Notes: generated from the sequence alone by a model not told the origin. A stretch of 55,714 nt of DNA from Iodobacter sp. BJB302 (GCF_002735645.1 NZ_PDZG01000027.1:1-55714), one strand, 5' to 3'; positions 25,719-36,900 are shown, counted from the first letter of the stretch. Translations and numbers: made by a program.

Positions 25719-26849
25719 TTATGGCTGTTGTGAAGTAATGACTTCCAGCCGCTGGGCAATATCCCTCACCGAGCTGGCTTGCTGCTCGGAGGCACTGGAA
25801 ATTTCACCGATCAGATTACGCATCGCACCTACATCCTGCACGATCCGGACTAAGGCTTTTTCTGCGCTTATGGCTTTTTCTTCGCCCGTTGTCACATCTT
25901 TTTCTCCCGAATTCATGGTGCCTACTGCACGCTCGATTTCAATTTGAATAGAGCGAATCAGCTCACCAATTTCGGCGGTGGCTTTGGCTGTGCGCTCGGA
26001 TAATTTTCGCACTTCATCGGCAACTACCGCAAAGCCCCGGCCTGTATCGCCTGCTCTTGCGGCCTCAATGGCGGCGTTCAGCGCAAGTAAATTGGTCTGA
26101 TCGGCGATATCTTTAATCACGCCTACAATCACACCAATTTTATCGGATTGGGTATTGAGCTGACCAATCACACCGGCGGTGGTGCGAACTAAGGTGGCCA
26201 CATCGCGCATGCCGCGTACGGCTCCTTCCACTACGACTTGCCCTTCATTCGCGCTTTCAAATGCGCTATTGCCACGGGTACTGGCTTCGGCCGTGGTATG
26301 GGCCACTTCATCAATACTGGTGCTGACTTCTTCCATTGTGGCGGCAATATAAGAAACCTGCTCATGCAGCTCATCAGCCTTACTGGCAACGTTTTTTTGC
26401 AGCTCTTCGTGTTTTACTTTGCTGGTGATATCTTCCCAGCAGGCTAGGTAGCATTTCACTTTGCTTGGGTCGGCCGCATCCCAGATGGGGTAGGCCTTGG
26501 TACGCAAAGTAATGCTGCCTAAAGGAATATCAGCTACGTGGGTTGCATTTTTTGCTCCGCTGCCCAAGTCTTGCAAAATACGCCTGACCCGTTCCGGATT
26601 ATGGTGAAAGCGGTGAATAGAGCCACCATGTGCCGTGGATGGATCTGCCCCCCGTAAAACTTGCGTCATTTCCTGACGATATTTTTCAAAAACGGCTTTG
26701 GCAGTTTGATTAACATAAAACACATTGTTTTCATGGCTGGTATCGCAGAGCAAGATCATATTATCCACATGATCAAGAATTGCTTTCATCGTATCGAGTT
26801 GCACATCTGCTGTGTTTTTTGTTTCTGTTTTTTGAGTAAAACCAAACAT
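25719..26849 (-). CDS. Soluble PAS-domain chemoreceptor
   Basis: 376-residue cytoplasmic receptor without a membrane segment. A PAS-like domain (about 18-140: [33 protein letters not shown]) is followed by a short signalling hairpin with tip [20 protein letters not shown] and [18 protein letters not shown]. Such receptors sense an intracellular cue such as redox state, oxygen or a metabolite. The start at 26849 follows AAGAGGG by 8 nt; an in-frame start at 26894 is less likely. The C-terminus lacks a docking pentapeptide. Convergent with the peroxiredoxin gene. Confidence 0.9.
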   Translation of the reverse strand: MFGFTQKTETKNTADVQLDTMKAILDHVDNMILLCDTSHENNVFYVNQTAKAVFEKYRQEMTQVLRGADPSTAHGGSIHRFHHNPERVRRILQDLGSGAKNATHVADIPLGSITLRTKAYPIWDAADPSKVKCYLACWEDITSKVKHEELQKNVASKADELHEQVSYIAATMEEVSTSIDEVAHTTAEASTRGNSAFESANEGQVVVEGAVRGMRDVATLVRTTAGVIGQLNTQSDKIGVIVGVIKDIADQTNLLALNAAIEAARAGDTGRGFAVVADEVRKLSERTAKATAEIGELIRSIQIEIERAVGTMNSGEKDVTTGEEKAISAEKALVRIVQDVGAMRNLIGEISSASEQQASSVRDIAQRLEVITSQQP

Positions 26850-27165
26850 AAGATGACCCTCTTGAGAGACAGATTGAAAGCAGATGCTTGTCATCTTTAT
26901 AGAGTGGTTTTGATTAAAATCAATTGCTGTTAATTCAAATGTGCCGGGGGCGGTTATATCTGGATGAATGGTCTGTTTTTTCAGAATGATGATTTAAAAG
27001 ATCTTATTTAAGGCTGGGTAGTTTCTGAAATAGACGCGAGGGTTGGAAATCATTAGCGTTTTGATACAGCAGAGATTAAAATTTTGCTAAGTAAATTGGG
27101 CCTGTTGCGGATATGGCTGGCAATAGGCCCAATTTTTCTGACAGTAAACTAAAGAATTAATGTGT
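26850..27165. other. 316-bp intergenic region with a terminator-like hairpin
   Basis: No coding potential seen. It holds the upstream region of the PAS chemoreceptor gene and, at 27093-27135, a perfect 11-bp stem AAATTGGGCCT / AGGCCCAATTT with partial extension inwards. The hairpin lies 31 bp past the end of the minus-strand aldo-keto reductase gene and probably terminates it, although the T-run is better on the plus strand. Confidence 0.6.
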
Positions 27166-28203
27166 TTAATTTGCAGGATTAGGGCTTTTTTTATGAATCG
27201 CTTCAATTGCTGCATCTAATTCTGGCGTAATCACTACATCGAGGCTGCCGATGTTTTCTTTCAGCTGGGCCATGGTGGTGGCGCCAATAATATTGCTGGC
27301 CACATACCAGCGGCTGCTGACCCATGCCAGCGCCATTTGTGCAGGCGATAAGCCATGCTCGCGGGCGAGCTTTACATAGGCTTCAATTGCGCCAGGTACT
27401 GCTGGTTTTAAATAACGTGCACCAAAATTGCTAAAGCGCGTCATCCGGCCAGCTGCCTGCGGGGTGTCAAAATACTTACCTGAAAGCAAACCAAACGCCA
27501 GCGGGCTATAGGCCAGAAGGCCCACATCCTGACGATGGCAGGTTTCAACCAGGCCATTTTCGAAATTGCGGTTAATTAAATTAAATACATTCTGAATGGT
27601 GGCAATACGCGGCAAAGACTGTGTTTGTGCTACGTGGCAGGCCTCCATCACGCCCCACGGGGTTTCATTCGACAGCCCGATATGGCGCACTTTACCGGCC
27701 TGTACCAGCTCATTAAGTGCCGAAAGCTGCTCGGCAAAATCCGGCGTATGGGCAGGCTCTTGCTTTGGGTCGTAATAGCTTTGGCCAAACATCGGCACAT
27801 GGCGGGCAGGCCAGTGCAATTGGTAAAGATCGATGTAATCAGTTTGCAGGCGTTTTAAGCTGGCATCGCAGGCTGCATGAATCTGCTCCCGGTTTAATTG
27901 TGGCCCGCCGCGTATCCACTCCATACCGCGATTAGGGCCGGAAATCTTGCTGGCCAGAATAATCTTGTCGCGGCTTTGCTTAGCCAGCCAGCTGCCTACA
28001 TAGCTTTCAGTTAAGCCCTGAGTCTCGGGCTTACCTGGTACGGGGTACATTTCGGCCGTATCAATAAAGTTGATCCCTGCCTCAATGGCATAATCCAGCT
28101 GCTCATGCGCATCGGCTTCGCTGTTTTGCTCGCCAAAGGTCATGGTGCCAAGGCAGAGGGCAGAGATATTTAAATCGGTTTTGGGTAAAAGGTGATATTT
28201 CAT
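27166..28203 (-). CDS. tas: NADP(H)-dependent aldo-keto reductase, Tas-like
   Basis: 345-residue (beta/alpha)8 oxidoreductase. The N-terminus (LCLGTMTFGEQNSEADAHEQ) and AEMYPVPGKPETQGLTESYV closely follow E. coli Tas. The AKR tetrad can be read as Asp and Tyr in FIDTAEMY, Lys in ILASKISG and His in LYQLHWP. The C-terminal IIGATTMAQLKENIGSLDV binds NADPH. The start at 28203 matches the family; an in-frame start at 28302 adds 33 unrelated residues. Physiological substrate unknown; Tas complements a tyrosine requirement in E. coli strains under starvation. No operon partner. Confidence 0.92.
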   Translation of the reverse strand: MKYHLLPKTDLNISALCLGTMTFGEQNSEADAHEQLDYAIEAGINFIDTAEMYPVPGKPETQGLTESYVGSWLAKQSRDKIILASKISGPNRGMEWIRGGPQLNREQIHAACDASLKRLQTDYIDLYQLHWPARHVPMFGQSYYDPKQEPAHTPDFAEQLSALNELVQAGKVRHIGLSNETPWGVMEACHVAQTQSLPRIATIQNVFNLINRNFENGLVETCHRQDVGLLAYSPLAFGLLSGKYFDTPQAAGRMTRFSNFGARYLKPAVPGAIEAYVKLAREHGLSPAQMALAWVSSRWYVASNIIGATTMAQLKENIGSLDVVITPELDAAIEAIHKKSPNPAN

Positions 28204-28344
28204 CGGGCTGGTCTCGTAAGGCGTTTGCGGTGCACTGTGCTGAGTGTCTGATCTGCGGGAGTGTAAGCATTGGCACAAGTCATGGCACCCCTTCAGCGCC
28301 ATGAAATGTGCAGATACTTATCGTGCGGCAGGCTGGTGTACAGC

Positions 28345-29259
28345 TTACTTCACCGGGCTTACCCGGTAGCCTTGATCACGCAGGCTTTGAATCAGGCCGG
28401 TTTTGCCTGGCAGATGCAGGGCACCTACGGCAATAAAGGCATTGCCTTCTTTTAGCTTGTCACCAAGACGCTCGGCCATGCGCGGGTTGCGGGCTTCGAG
28501 TAATTGATTCCGCCATTGGCTGAGCCACGCCTGATCTACCATTTTAAAATCGTCTTGTGCGGCATACTCAGCAAGGCCATTGATATCTTGCTTTAGATAT
28601 AAATCCAGAATCTTCTGATAGCTTTTTTCAAGCTCGGCCTGCTGATCCAGCACGGCGTAAAGCAGCTCGATTTGTCTGTTTTCCGGAATCGTTTCAAAAA
28701 GGCTCAGCTGCTCATCCAGCGTTTCCAAGCCTGAATAATCCTTTTGTCCTTCAATTGCCATTTTGGCGAATAAAAGATCAAGCGGCATCTGCCCCGGCTG
28801 GCGTACCGGCGTCATCAGCAGCATGGCAGCGCCCCATGGCCTTAGCTTGGCGGTAGCGACTTCCGGATAGCCGCGCGCTTCAAGCGCGGGTAAAAGCTTC
28901 TGGTAATGTTCTTTATCGATAATTTGCGCAAGCGATGGCTCTGGCGTCAGCATGCGCTTACCCATTTCCATCATCATGCCAAAATCGAGGCGAATTTCTG
29001 TCACCACTTTTTTGGAAGTCTCAAAAGCCGCTTCGGTTTTAGGGCTCAGCTGAGTCACGCGCGGATCGCCCACATGGGCGGTGCCGTAAAGCCATGAAGC
29101 GGGTGTTCCTTTTTTCTCGATTTTCCACAGCAGGCTGTTGCTGTTTTCTACTTTATTGCTGGCTGAAGCCGCTTTACTGACGGCAGCATGGGAGAGGGGA
29201 GCAAGCAGGGTTGAGGCGACGGTGACGGCAATAATCAGAGGGCGAAATCGAGCAAGCAT
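28345..29259 (-). CDS. TraB/GumN family secreted protein
   Basis: 304-residue exported protein. Signal peptide MLARFRPLIIAVTVASTLLAPLSHA is in two parts (positive then hydrophobic), then LWKIEKKGTPASWLYGTAHVGDP, the TraB/GumN N-terminal motif, and near the end FIAVGALHLPGKTGLIQSL, with the conserved GxxH pair that is thought to bind metal. The fold is related to Tiki-type metalloproteases; bacterial functions are poorly known. Start 29259 is preferred (GGAGAC 7 nt upstream) over 29274. Upstream 29260-29537 shows no gene. Confidence 0.88.
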   Translation of the reverse strand: MLARFRPLIIAVTVASTLLAPLSHAAVSKAASASNKVENSNSLLWKIEKKGTPASWLYGTAHVGDPRVTQLSPKTEAAFETSKKVVTEIRLDFGMMMEMGKRMLTPEPSLAQIIDKEHYQKLLPALEARGYPEVATAKLRPWGAAMLLMTPVRQPGQMPLDLLFAKMAIEGQKDYSGLETLDEQLSLFETIPENRQIELLYAVLDQQAELEKSYQKILDLYLKQDINGLAEYAAQDDFKMVDQAWLSQWRNQLLEARNPRMAERLGDKLKEGNAFIAVGALHLPGKTGLIQSLRDQGYRVSPVK

Positions 29260-29537
29260 CCAAGTCTCCAGCAATTTTTATGTTTGGATTGCCAGTATAA
29301 AGCGAAGCGGCGACAGATGCCTTAGTGAAGCGCAGAGTCCTGCGATTTCTTTAGCTTTACCAGGGGTAAATTGATTACATTCAGAAAGGCTGATCGCTAT
29401 TTTTTTGTCATTATTCTTTTGGTATGCTGACAGTTGTTTCACAGCATGAAATCATTCAGCTCACAGAAAGTCATTGTGCATGGATTTGTTTTGCACTGGC
29501 TGAAGGCTGCCACCGTTGTCATCACATTAGGGTAAGC

Positions 29538-30056
29538 ATGCAAGCAAATAATACTTTACTAAAAGCGTTCAAGTACAAGGCATGGGCAAATGCTGAGCTT
29601 CTTTCCTGCGGTGAGCAGCAGCTTCATTTGCTATCGGATGATGATTCCATTTTCTTTGCCCGTATCCTGAATCACACTACCGTGGTGGACAGTCTTTTTA
29701 TTAGCCGCATATCGGGCAGCCCAGAGCTGTATACCAATAACAATACCCCTGAAACGCCTTCACTTTCTGAGCTAAAAGAGCGGATGCAGCAAAATGATGC
29801 CTGGCTGGTGGGGTTTACAGAAGCGGTTAGCCAGAATGAGCTGGGCAGACAGATTTGCTTTCAATTTACAGATGGGGATCAGGGGCAGCTTTCTGTTGAG
29901 GAAATTCTGCTGCACCTGTTAACCCATGGCAGCAACCATCGGGGCATGGCCGCCCGGGTTTTGGCGGCTCAGGGACTTGAGCGCCCTAAAGATACCTTTA
30001 CCCGTTATCTGCACCAAGTTGAGCCTTGGCGGCGGGATAGGCTTGAAAATTCGTAA
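29538..30056 (+). CDS. DinB-family protein
   Basis: 172-residue four-helix-bundle protein of the DinB/YfiT metal-binding superfamily. Candidate metal ligands are His in RILNHTTVVDSLF and the two His of LLTHGSNHRGMAARVL; the wording KYKAWANAELL is typical of the N-terminal helix. Some members are thiol transferases; the partner here is unknown. The start at 29538 has TTAGGG 5 nt upstream and matches the family; a 29424 start adds 38 unrelated residues. Confidence 0.88.
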   Translation: MQANNTLLKAFKYKAWANAELLSCGEQQLHLLSDDDSIFFARILNHTTVVDSLFISRISGSPELYTNNNTPETPSLSELKERMQQNDAWLVGFTEAVSQNELGRQICFQFTDGDQGQLSVEEILLHLLTHGSNHRGMAARVLAAQGLERPKDTFTRYLHQVEPWRRDRLENS

Positions 30057-30183
30057 GCGGAAAAGATTTTGCTAAATATGAGCGGCAGGGTTCACATTCA
30101 TCAGCGACAACAACAGATTGCAAATCAACGCATTCTTTTGGCTCTGGTGCTTGCCGCTTACACCTTACAGAAGGCAGAGCGGC

Positions 30184-30672
30184 ATGAAACAGCTAGTAGA
30201 AGCAGTCGGTATCGTTGAAGCAGTGCGCCCCCATGCTGAAGACGATTTTTGGGGAGGGGAAGAGTCTTGCATCTCGCTGCTTGAGCCCTTTACTGCCGAA
30301 GCGTTACAGGGCCTGGCAGACTTCTCACATATTGAGGTGTTATTTCTTTTTCACGAAGTGGAGCCGTCTAAAATCGTTTTTGGCGCCCGTCACCCAAGAA
30401 ATAATAAGGAATGGCCTGCCGTGGGCATCTTTGCCCAGCGAGGTAAAAATCGCCCCAATCGCATTGGCAGCACGATTTGCCCTCTTGTGCGTGTGGAAGG
30501 GACAAGGCTGATTGTTACTGAGCTTGACGCAATTAATGGCACGCCGGTGCTCGATATCAAGCCCGTTATGATTGAGTTTTTGCCCCGCAAAGAAGTGCTC
30601 CAGCCTGTCTGGTCGCATGAACTTATGCGGGCGTATTGGCTGAAGAAAGACCCTCAAGGTAGTTTGGGCTAA
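30184..30672 (+). CDS. TrmO-like tRNA (t6A37) N6-methyltransferase
   Basis: 162-residue protein of the TsaA/TrmO (UPF0066) family, which uses SAM to methylate the N6 of threonylcarbamoyl-A37 in tRNA-Thr. The beta-barrel core motifs GLADFSHIEVLFLFH, FAQRGKNRPNRIGSTIC and VLDIKPVM are intact. It is shorter than E. coli TrmO and lacks the C-terminal extension, so specificity is not certain. The start at 30184 fits the family N-terminus (VEAVGIVEAV). It is 127 bp after the DinB gene on the same strand. Confidence 0.85.
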   Translation: MKQLVEAVGIVEAVRPHAEDDFWGGEESCISLLEPFTAEALQGLADFSHIEVLFLFHEVEPSKIVFGARHPRNNKEWPAVGIFAQRGKNRPNRIGSTICPLVRVEGTRLIVTELDAINGTPVLDIKPVMIEFLPRKEVLQPVWSHELMRAYWLKKDPQGSLG

Positions 30673-30730
30673 AGCTTCATTAGCCCAATAGTTCTCTGCA
30701 ATACTCTGTGTTTCACGCTTCGTGCTTGGC

Positions 30731-31288
30731 TTAATCTATCCCAATTAAAGTCTTTACCGCATCCACATACTGATCAGCATGGGTGCGTGCTTTGCTGGAC
30801 TGGCGCAGGGCCATATTCCAGCGGGCAATAACTACTTTGCAGTTACTTTCATTGCATTGCTGTATTTCTTCAATTAAGGATCTGGCCATAATACCGAGGC
30901 AATGCCCGGCGCTTTCTACCATCAGCTTTTTGGCCTGCTCAAGCAAAAGAGGGTCGATGCTGAGCGTATTGCCCGGGGCGGGCGCCAGAGTGGCAACAGG
31001 TGCGGTGGCTTTTGCCACAGGCACTTCTGCTGGTTTGATATTTAATTTTTCAGGCGGGGCAGGGTCTTTTAGTTGAATAAAACCAAGGCCGAGCAATTCT
31101 TCCAGCCTTGCTGAAAGCTCAAATTCAGCCAACAGCACGGCCAGCTCGCTGCTGGATTTTGTGCCGTCAATTAAGATCAGCAAACGGCGCTGTCTGGCCG
31201 GAAGGCCCGAGCTGCGCTCAGCAATCTCTTTTTGACCCCGGGGCGTTTTGACATAAATGCGATCAAGCAGCTCACTTGAAATACTCAT
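30731..31288 (-). CDS. Conserved hypothetical protein with proline/alanine linker
   Basis: 185-residue soluble protein. The N-terminal part (1-75, LDRIYVKTPRGQKEIAERSS, then RQRRLLILIDGTKSSSELA) looks like a small winged-helix domain, followed by a Pro/Ala-rich linker (80-110) and a helical C-terminal domain (115-180) containing CNESNCKVVIARWNMAL. I recall similar betaproteobacterial hypothetical proteins but no function. Start 31288 has GGGGAG 6 nt upstream. Convergent with the TrmO-like gene. Confidence 0.7.
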   Translation of the reverse strand: MSISSELLDRIYVKTPRGQKEIAERSSGLPARQRRLLILIDGTKSSSELAVLLAEFELSARLEELLGLGFIQLKDPAPPEKLNIKPAEVPVAKATAPVATLAPAPGNTLSIDPLLLEQAKKLMVESAGHCLGIMARSLIEEIQQCNESNCKVVIARWNMALRQSSKARTHADQYVDAVKTLIGID

Positions 31289-31486
31289 GGATAACTCCCC
31301 AATGTCATATGGCAGCCAGAATACCAGCGGGGTATTACAGTTTTTAGAAGGTTTAGAAAAAAGACGTAAGTGTGTACAAAGCACGCTTACTTTAAGCTGC
31401 TGTATTTTTAGTAGAAGAGCAAGAAACGGGTCGCTCGCTCTGTTTGGGCTTTGTATGCTTTGTGCTTGATTTTATGAGGAGCAGAA

Positions 31487-31981
31487 ATGATAAATTTCCA
31501 GGTTCAGGCACTGGCAAGAGAGCTGTTTCAGCCGTTTTTTACAATGGATGATGCTCAGCTCGCCAGCCATGGCGCAAGGCGCGTCATCGCCGATAAACCC
31601 CTGGGTTACCCTTGCCGGGTAAGCCTGCGCGATGCTGCTGTGGGGGAGGGCTTAATATTACTGCCCTTTAAGCATCACCAAGTGGACTCACCTTATCAGG
31701 CAAGCGGGCCCATTTTTGTACGCGAAAAGAGCGAAGCTGCTGCTCTGGCAATGAACCAATTGCCTGAGGAAATGGAGTCAAGGCAGATGTCGGTGCGTGC
31801 TTACGATGCTGAAGGAATGATTAAAACGGCAGAGGTGGTGGAAGGCGCTCAGCTGGCTTTGCGTTTACAACAGCTATTGCAAGTGCAAAGCATTGCTTAT
31901 CTGCACTTACATTATGCGGGCTATGGTTGTTATGCCTGTAAAGTGGAGAGGGTGCAGGAGCGTTTACTCCAGATGAGTTAA
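31487..31981 (+). CDS. DUF1203 family protein
   Basis: 164-residue cytoplasmic protein of DUF1203. Family wording: GYPCRVSLRDAAVGEGLILLPF, SPYQASGPIFVRE and, near the end, HLHYAGYGCYACKVERV. Function unknown. Excellent ribosome site GAGGAG 6 nt before ATG. Followed by a long hairpin shared with the convergent chemoreceptor gene. Confidence 0.88.
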   Translation: MINFQVQALARELFQPFFTMDDAQLASHGARRVIADKPLGYPCRVSLRDAAVGEGLILLPFKHHQVDSPYQASGPIFVREKSEAAALAMNQLPEEMESRQMSVRAYDAEGMIKTAEVVEGAQLALRLQQLLQVQSIAYLHLHYAGYGCYACKVERVQERLLQMS

Positions 31982-32030
31982 GCGATTTTCTATCGGCAAC
32001 CAGCAAAAAAATCTGTCAGGCCAGAGCGTT

Positions 32031-32070
32031 TTTATCGGGGGGCCGGGTGTTCAGCCGGGCCCCCGATAAA
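32031..32070. terminator. Hairpin between convergent DUF1203 and chemoreceptor genes
   Basis: TTTATCGGGG (32031-32040) pairs with CCCCGATAAA (32061-32070); pairing continues inward with one mismatch to about 16 bp. No long T-run, so called a terminator on position and stability only. Confidence 0.55.
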
Positions 32071-32120
32071 GGAATGTGGGAATGGCGACGTTTTGCCGGG
32101 ACCACATATCAGGCAAGTGC

Positions 32121-33758
32121 TTACAGCTTAAATCGCTCCACTATCCCTTGTAAATTTGCTGCCAATTCAGACAAATCTGTCAGGGTGACACGGGTGTTTT
32201 TCAGTGCGATGTCGGTTTCTGTAACCTGATGGTTGATCTTTTCGGCTACTTGGGCGATTTGTTCTGTGGCCATCGATTGCTCGCGGGTGGCGGTGGATAT
32301 TTCGAAGATTTTGCCCGATACCGATTGCATTTCTGTTTGCATATTGCCGATGCGTTCGGCGATGACCTGGGCGAGTTCCTGATTGCCGCTTACCATCTCT
32401 TTGGTGGCTTGCATTTTGCCTACGGCGTGTTCGGTTTTCTCACTGATCGATCCCAGCATGTGCTCGATTTCTTCGGTGGCGCGGGCGGTGCGCTCTGCGA
32501 GCTTTCGCACTTCATCGGCCACTACCGCAAAGCCTCGGCCCGTTTCGCCCGCACGAGCGGCTTCAATGGCGGCGTTCAGTGCCAGTAAATTGGTTTGGCC
32601 GGCGATGTCTTTAATGGTGACAGTGATCAGGCTGATTTGCTGCGATTGCTGCGACAGCTCGTGCATGGTGCTGCTGAGTTCACCAACTGTTTCGGCCATT
32701 TTATTGGTGTCGTCCCGCATGGTGTTCACCGCTTCGGCACTGGCGCTGGCGCCTGAATCGGCTTCACGCACGGTGTCTTCAACCTGCTGGGTGCTGTCAG
32801 CAATATGAGCAATACTAACGGTGACTTCTTCAATATTGGCGGCAGATGCTGAGGCCATATCGGCTTGTTTATGCGATTCTTGCGATAGTTTTTGCGCCAT
32901 TTGTTCGATATCGGCCACGCCACCAGTGAGCTTGCCGGCCTGAGTGCGAACCTGAGCAATGATTTTATGTAAATCGCTCAAAAATTGATTAAATGCGCTG
33001 GCAATTTGGGCCGTTTCATCGCGGCTGCTGCTGTCTAAGCGTACGGTCAGATCGGCGTTGCCGCTGCTTAAGTTTTGCATCGCAATTTTTAAGCGATTAA
33101 GCGGCCGGGTGACTAAATTGGCCAGCCACAGCGATGCCAGTGTGGAGAGCAAAATGGCAACCACGCCTAAAATAACCGATTTAAGCAAAATGCTGTTCAG
33201 GGTTTCTTTCACTGAAGATAAATTGGCATCGGCCGCGGCAACAATGGTTTCACCTTTGCTATTGGTGAAGGGCAGAAAAATGGTGCGAAAGCTGCCAAAT
33301 TTGCTGTCGTATTCATCAAACGTTCGCTGTTTGCTGCTGATGGCGGCTTGTAATTGCTTGCTGGTTGAATCTGATGGGGTGAGGTAAACCTCGGCATCGG
33401 GTTTGTTTTCTTCTTCCGGTGATAAGGACGAGAGCACGTAATAGGTTTTGTTATCCCGCTGGATATAGCCATAAATAAACGGCAGGCCCAGCTCTTTGCT
33501 GTAGCGGGTAAGCCGCTCTGAAAGCTGGCGCATCTGGTGCAGATCGGCTTGCTCGCGAGGTTTTAGCTCTGAATGAAAACCCTCGCCTAATACATAGCGG
33601 TAGCCAGTGGCTGCGGCGGTAAGCTGGCCATCGATGGCTTGTAGTGCATGGCTGCGTGCTTGTTGATAGCTGAAGTAGGTAAAGAGCGCGACAGTGATTG
33701 TCGTTAAGATAATCATGACGGCCTGAATTTTGTTTTTGAGTGTGTAAAACATTTGCAT
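32121..33758 (-). CDS. Methyl-accepting chemotaxis protein, single-Cache type
   Basis: 545-residue transmembrane chemoreceptor: TM1 about 8-28, a roughly 155-residue periplasmic Cache-like domain ([20 protein letters not shown], then [20 protein letters not shown]), TM2 about 190-212, HAMP, and a hairpin with tip [20 protein letters not shown] and [21 protein letters not shown]-terminus VERFKL, no docking pentapeptide. GAGG precedes two close ATGs (33758 and 33752); the second has better spacing. The gene is divergent from putA, so a link to proline taxis is possible but unproven. Confidence 0.92.
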   Translation of the reverse strand: MQMFYTLKNKIQAVMIILTTITVALFTYFSYQQARSHALQAIDGQLTAAATGYRYVLGEGFHSELKPREQADLHQMRQLSERLTRYSKELGLPFIYGYIQRDNKTYYVLSSLSPEEENKPDAEVYLTPSDSTSKQLQAAISSKQRTFDEYDSKFGSFRTIFLPFTNSKGETIVAAADANLSSVKETLNSILLKSVILGVVAILLSTLASLWLANLVTRPLNRLKIAMQNLSSGNADLTVRLDSSSRDETAQIASAFNQFLSDLHKIIAQVRTQAGKLTGGVADIEQMAQKLSQESHKQADMASASAANIEEVTVSIAHIADSTQQVEDTVREADSGASASAEAVNTMRDDTNKMAETVGELSSTMHELSQQSQQISLITVTIKDIAGQTNLLALNAAIEAARAGETGRGFAVVADEVRKLAERTARATEEIEHMLGSISEKTEHAVGKMQATKEMVSGNQELAQVIAERIGNMQTEMQSVSGKIFEISTATREQSMATEQIAQVAEKINHQVTETDIALKNTRVTLTDLSELAANLQGIVERFKL

Positions 33759-33878
33759 TTTCCTCTATCCAGCTTGTTTATTTTGCTTCTTTTAATTTGG
33801 CGGATGGTATTACAAATGACTCAATCAGATTGAAGAATCTATGGCACAGTGTGAAAGGTGCTCCTTATTTTTAAATGG

Positions 33879-33931
33879 TGCAACCGATTGGGTGCAACCC
33901 TAGGGATAGTCCTGACATTTTAAGGTGCAAC
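33879..33931. promoter_or_regulatory. Three PutA operator boxes (GTTGCA) upstream of putA
   Basis: GTTGCA on the minus strand (TGCAAC on plus) occurs at 33879-33884, 33893-33898 and 33926-33931, each within GGTGCAAC. E. coli PutA binds GTTGCA boxes in the put control region. The third box lies 6 bp upstream of a TATAAT at 33938-33943, where bound PutA would block initiation. Confidence 0.7.
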
Positions 33932-33937
33932 TCAACT

Positions 33938-33943
33938 TATAAT
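33938..33943 (+). promoter_or_regulatory. -10 box of putA promoter
   Basis: Perfect TATAAT 22-27 nt before the first putA ATG. The -35 is uncertain: CTGACA at 33912-33917 gives a 20-nt spacer. Confidence 0.5.
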
Positions 33944-33964
33944 ATGCCATCTTGATCAAACAGA

Positions 33965-36900
33965 ATGCGAAAAATGGCCAGCACAACTCTAGGTATAAAG
34001 GTAGACGATGATTTGCGGGCGCGGATTAAAACTGCGGCCCAGCAATTAGACAGGACGCCTCATTGGCTGATTAAGCAATCGATTTTTGCTTATTTGCAAC
34101 AGGTAGAGCAGGGGGCCCGTCCGCTGGAGCTGGCGCAGGATGGCGAAGCGCTGCCCGTGCTGGATGATGCCGAAGGTGTTGAAAGCAATCTTCCTTTTCT
34201 GGAGCTGGCCCAGAGCATTGCGGTGCAAAGTGTTTTGCGCTCTGCCATTACCTCGGCATATCGCCGCCCGGAAGCTGAATGCCTGCCGGTGCTGGTTGAG
34301 CAAGCCAAAATGCCAACAGAGCAAATGGCCGGGCAAACTCAGGCGCTGGCGCATAAATTGGTGGCGGCATTACGCGCCAAGCGTACCGGCGGCGGCGTTG
34401 AAGGCCTGATTCACGAGTTCTCTTTATCCAGCCAGGAAGGCGTGGCGCTGATGTGCCTAGCCGAAGCCTTGCTGCGTATTCCTGATCGCGCCACGCGTGA
34501 TGTATTGATCCGCGATAAAGTCAGCAAGGGCGATTGGCATGCTCATCTGGGGCAATCGCCATCGCTGTTTGTGAATGCCGCCAGCTGGGGGCTGATGCTG
34601 ACAGGCAAGCTGGTTGCCACCAATAGCGAGGCAGGCTTGTCTGCCGCGCTGACCCGCATGATTGGTAAGGGTGGTGAGCCATTGATCCGCAAGGGCGTGG
34701 ATATGGCAATGCGCCTGATGGGCGAGCAGTTTGTAACCGGCGAAACCATCGCCGAAGCGCTGGCCAACAGCCGCAAATTTGAAGCACGCGGCTTCAGATA
34801 TTCTTACGATATGCTGGGTGAAGCGGCTACCACAGCCGAAGACGCTAAGCGTTATTACGCCGCTTACGAGCAGGCGATTCATGCCATTGGTAAGGCATCA
34901 GCCGGGCGCGGTATTTACGAAGGCCCGGGGATTTCGATCAAGCTTTCTGCCCTGCACCCGCGTTATTCACGCGCGCAGCAAGACCGTGTTACCGCAGAAT
35001 TATTGCCTAGTGTGATTGCGCTTGCCCGCCTCGCCCGCAGCTATGATATTGGTTTAAATATTGATGCCGAAGAAGCAGATCGCTTAGAAATCTCGCTCGA
35101 TTTACTGGAAGCCATGTGCTTTGACGAAAAGCTGACAGGCTGGAACGGGATTGGTTTTGTGATCCAGGCTTACCAAAAACGTGCGCCGCATGTGATTGAT
35201 TATGTGATTGATCTGGCCCGCCGCAGTGGCCATCGCCTGATGATCCGTCTGGTAAAAGGCGCGTACTGGGATAGCGAAATCAAGCGTGCGCAATTGGATG
35301 GCCTGGAAGATTATCCGGTATACACCCGTAAGGTTTATACCGATGTGGCTTACCTTGCCTGCGCTAAAAAACTGCTGGCTACGCCCGATGCGGTCTACCC
35401 GCAGTTTGCCACGCATAATGCGCAAACGCTTTCTGCGATTTATCACCTTGCCGGGCAAAATTATTATCCTGGCCAGTATGAATTCCAGTGCCTGCACGGC
35501 ATGGGCGAGCCTTTATACGAGGAAGTCACTGCGCGTGAAAAACTGGGCCGTCCTTGCCGCGTGTATGCGCCTGTGGGTAGCCATGAAACGCTGCTGGCCT
35601 ATCTGGTGCGCCGCCTCTTGGAGAACGGTGCTAACAGCTCGTTTGTAAATCGTATTGCCGACGAAAATGTGGCCATCGAAGAATTGATTGTTGATCCGAT
35701 TGCTCAGGCTCTTGCGGTGGTGCCGCACTTTGCTCCGCACGATAAAATCCCTTTGCCACGACTCTTATTCGGTGCAAATCGCTTAAATTCCAGCGGTTTG
35801 GATTTATCCAATGAGCATCGCCTGGCTTCACTCTCTGCGGCTCTGCTGGCTGGTGCCAATACCGAATGGCTGGCTGCCCCGATGCTGGGCATGACAGGCG
35901 AGCTGGATGCTTCCCGTAAGCAGGCAGTTAAAAACCCGGCCGATCATCAGGATGTGGTTGGCCATGTGATCGAAGCCGATGTGGCTGAGGTGGCAGAGGC
36001 CTTTATGCATGCCGCAAATATCGGCCCGATCTGGCAGGCAACAGCGGTTGCAGAGCGTGCAGCCTGCCTGAACCGCGCCGCGCAATTGCTTGAATCCGGC
36101 ATGCAGCCGCTCCTGGGCCTGATTGTGCGTGAAGCAGGTAAATCGCTGCCCAATGCGATTGCTGAAGTGCGCGAAGCGGTGGATTTCTTACGCTATTACG
36201 CCGTGCAGATTGAGCAGGATTTTGCCAACGACAGCCATCGTCCGCTTGGCCCTGTGGTTTGTATCAGCCCGTGGAATTTCCCGCTGGCCATCTTTATTGG
36301 CCAGGTAGCCGCAGCTTTGGCTGCGGGTAACCCGGTGCTGGCTAAGCCTGCCGAGCAAACCCCGCTGATCGCCGCCGAAGCAGTACGTATCCTGCGCGCG
36401 GCCGGTGTGCCTGCCGGTGCGGTGCAACTCTTGCCTGGCCGTGGTGAAACCGTAGGCAGCGCCTTAATTAACGATGCGCGCTGCAGTGGTGTGATGTTTA
36501 CCGGCTCTACCCAGGTGGCGCGTTTAATCGCCAGCAATCTGGCTAAACGTCTTGATAAAGATGGCCGTACTATTCCGCTGATTGCCGAAACAGGCGGGCA
36601 GAACTGCATGATTGTCGATTCATCGGCACTGGCAGAGCAGGTGGTGGGTGATGTACTGATGTCGGCCTTTGATTCGGCCGGCCAGCGCTGCTCGGCGCTG
36701 CGCGTGCTGTGCTTGCAGGAAGAAGCTGCGGATCACATCTTGCATATGCTGAAAGGCGCTATGCAGGAGCTGAATATTGGCAAGCCGGATTCTCTGTCCG
36801 TGGATGTAGGCCCGGTGATTGATCTTGAAGCGCAGCAAAATATCGCCAGCCATATCGCCGCATTCAAGAGCCGTGGTGCTGAGGTGTCAGAGCTGCCGCT

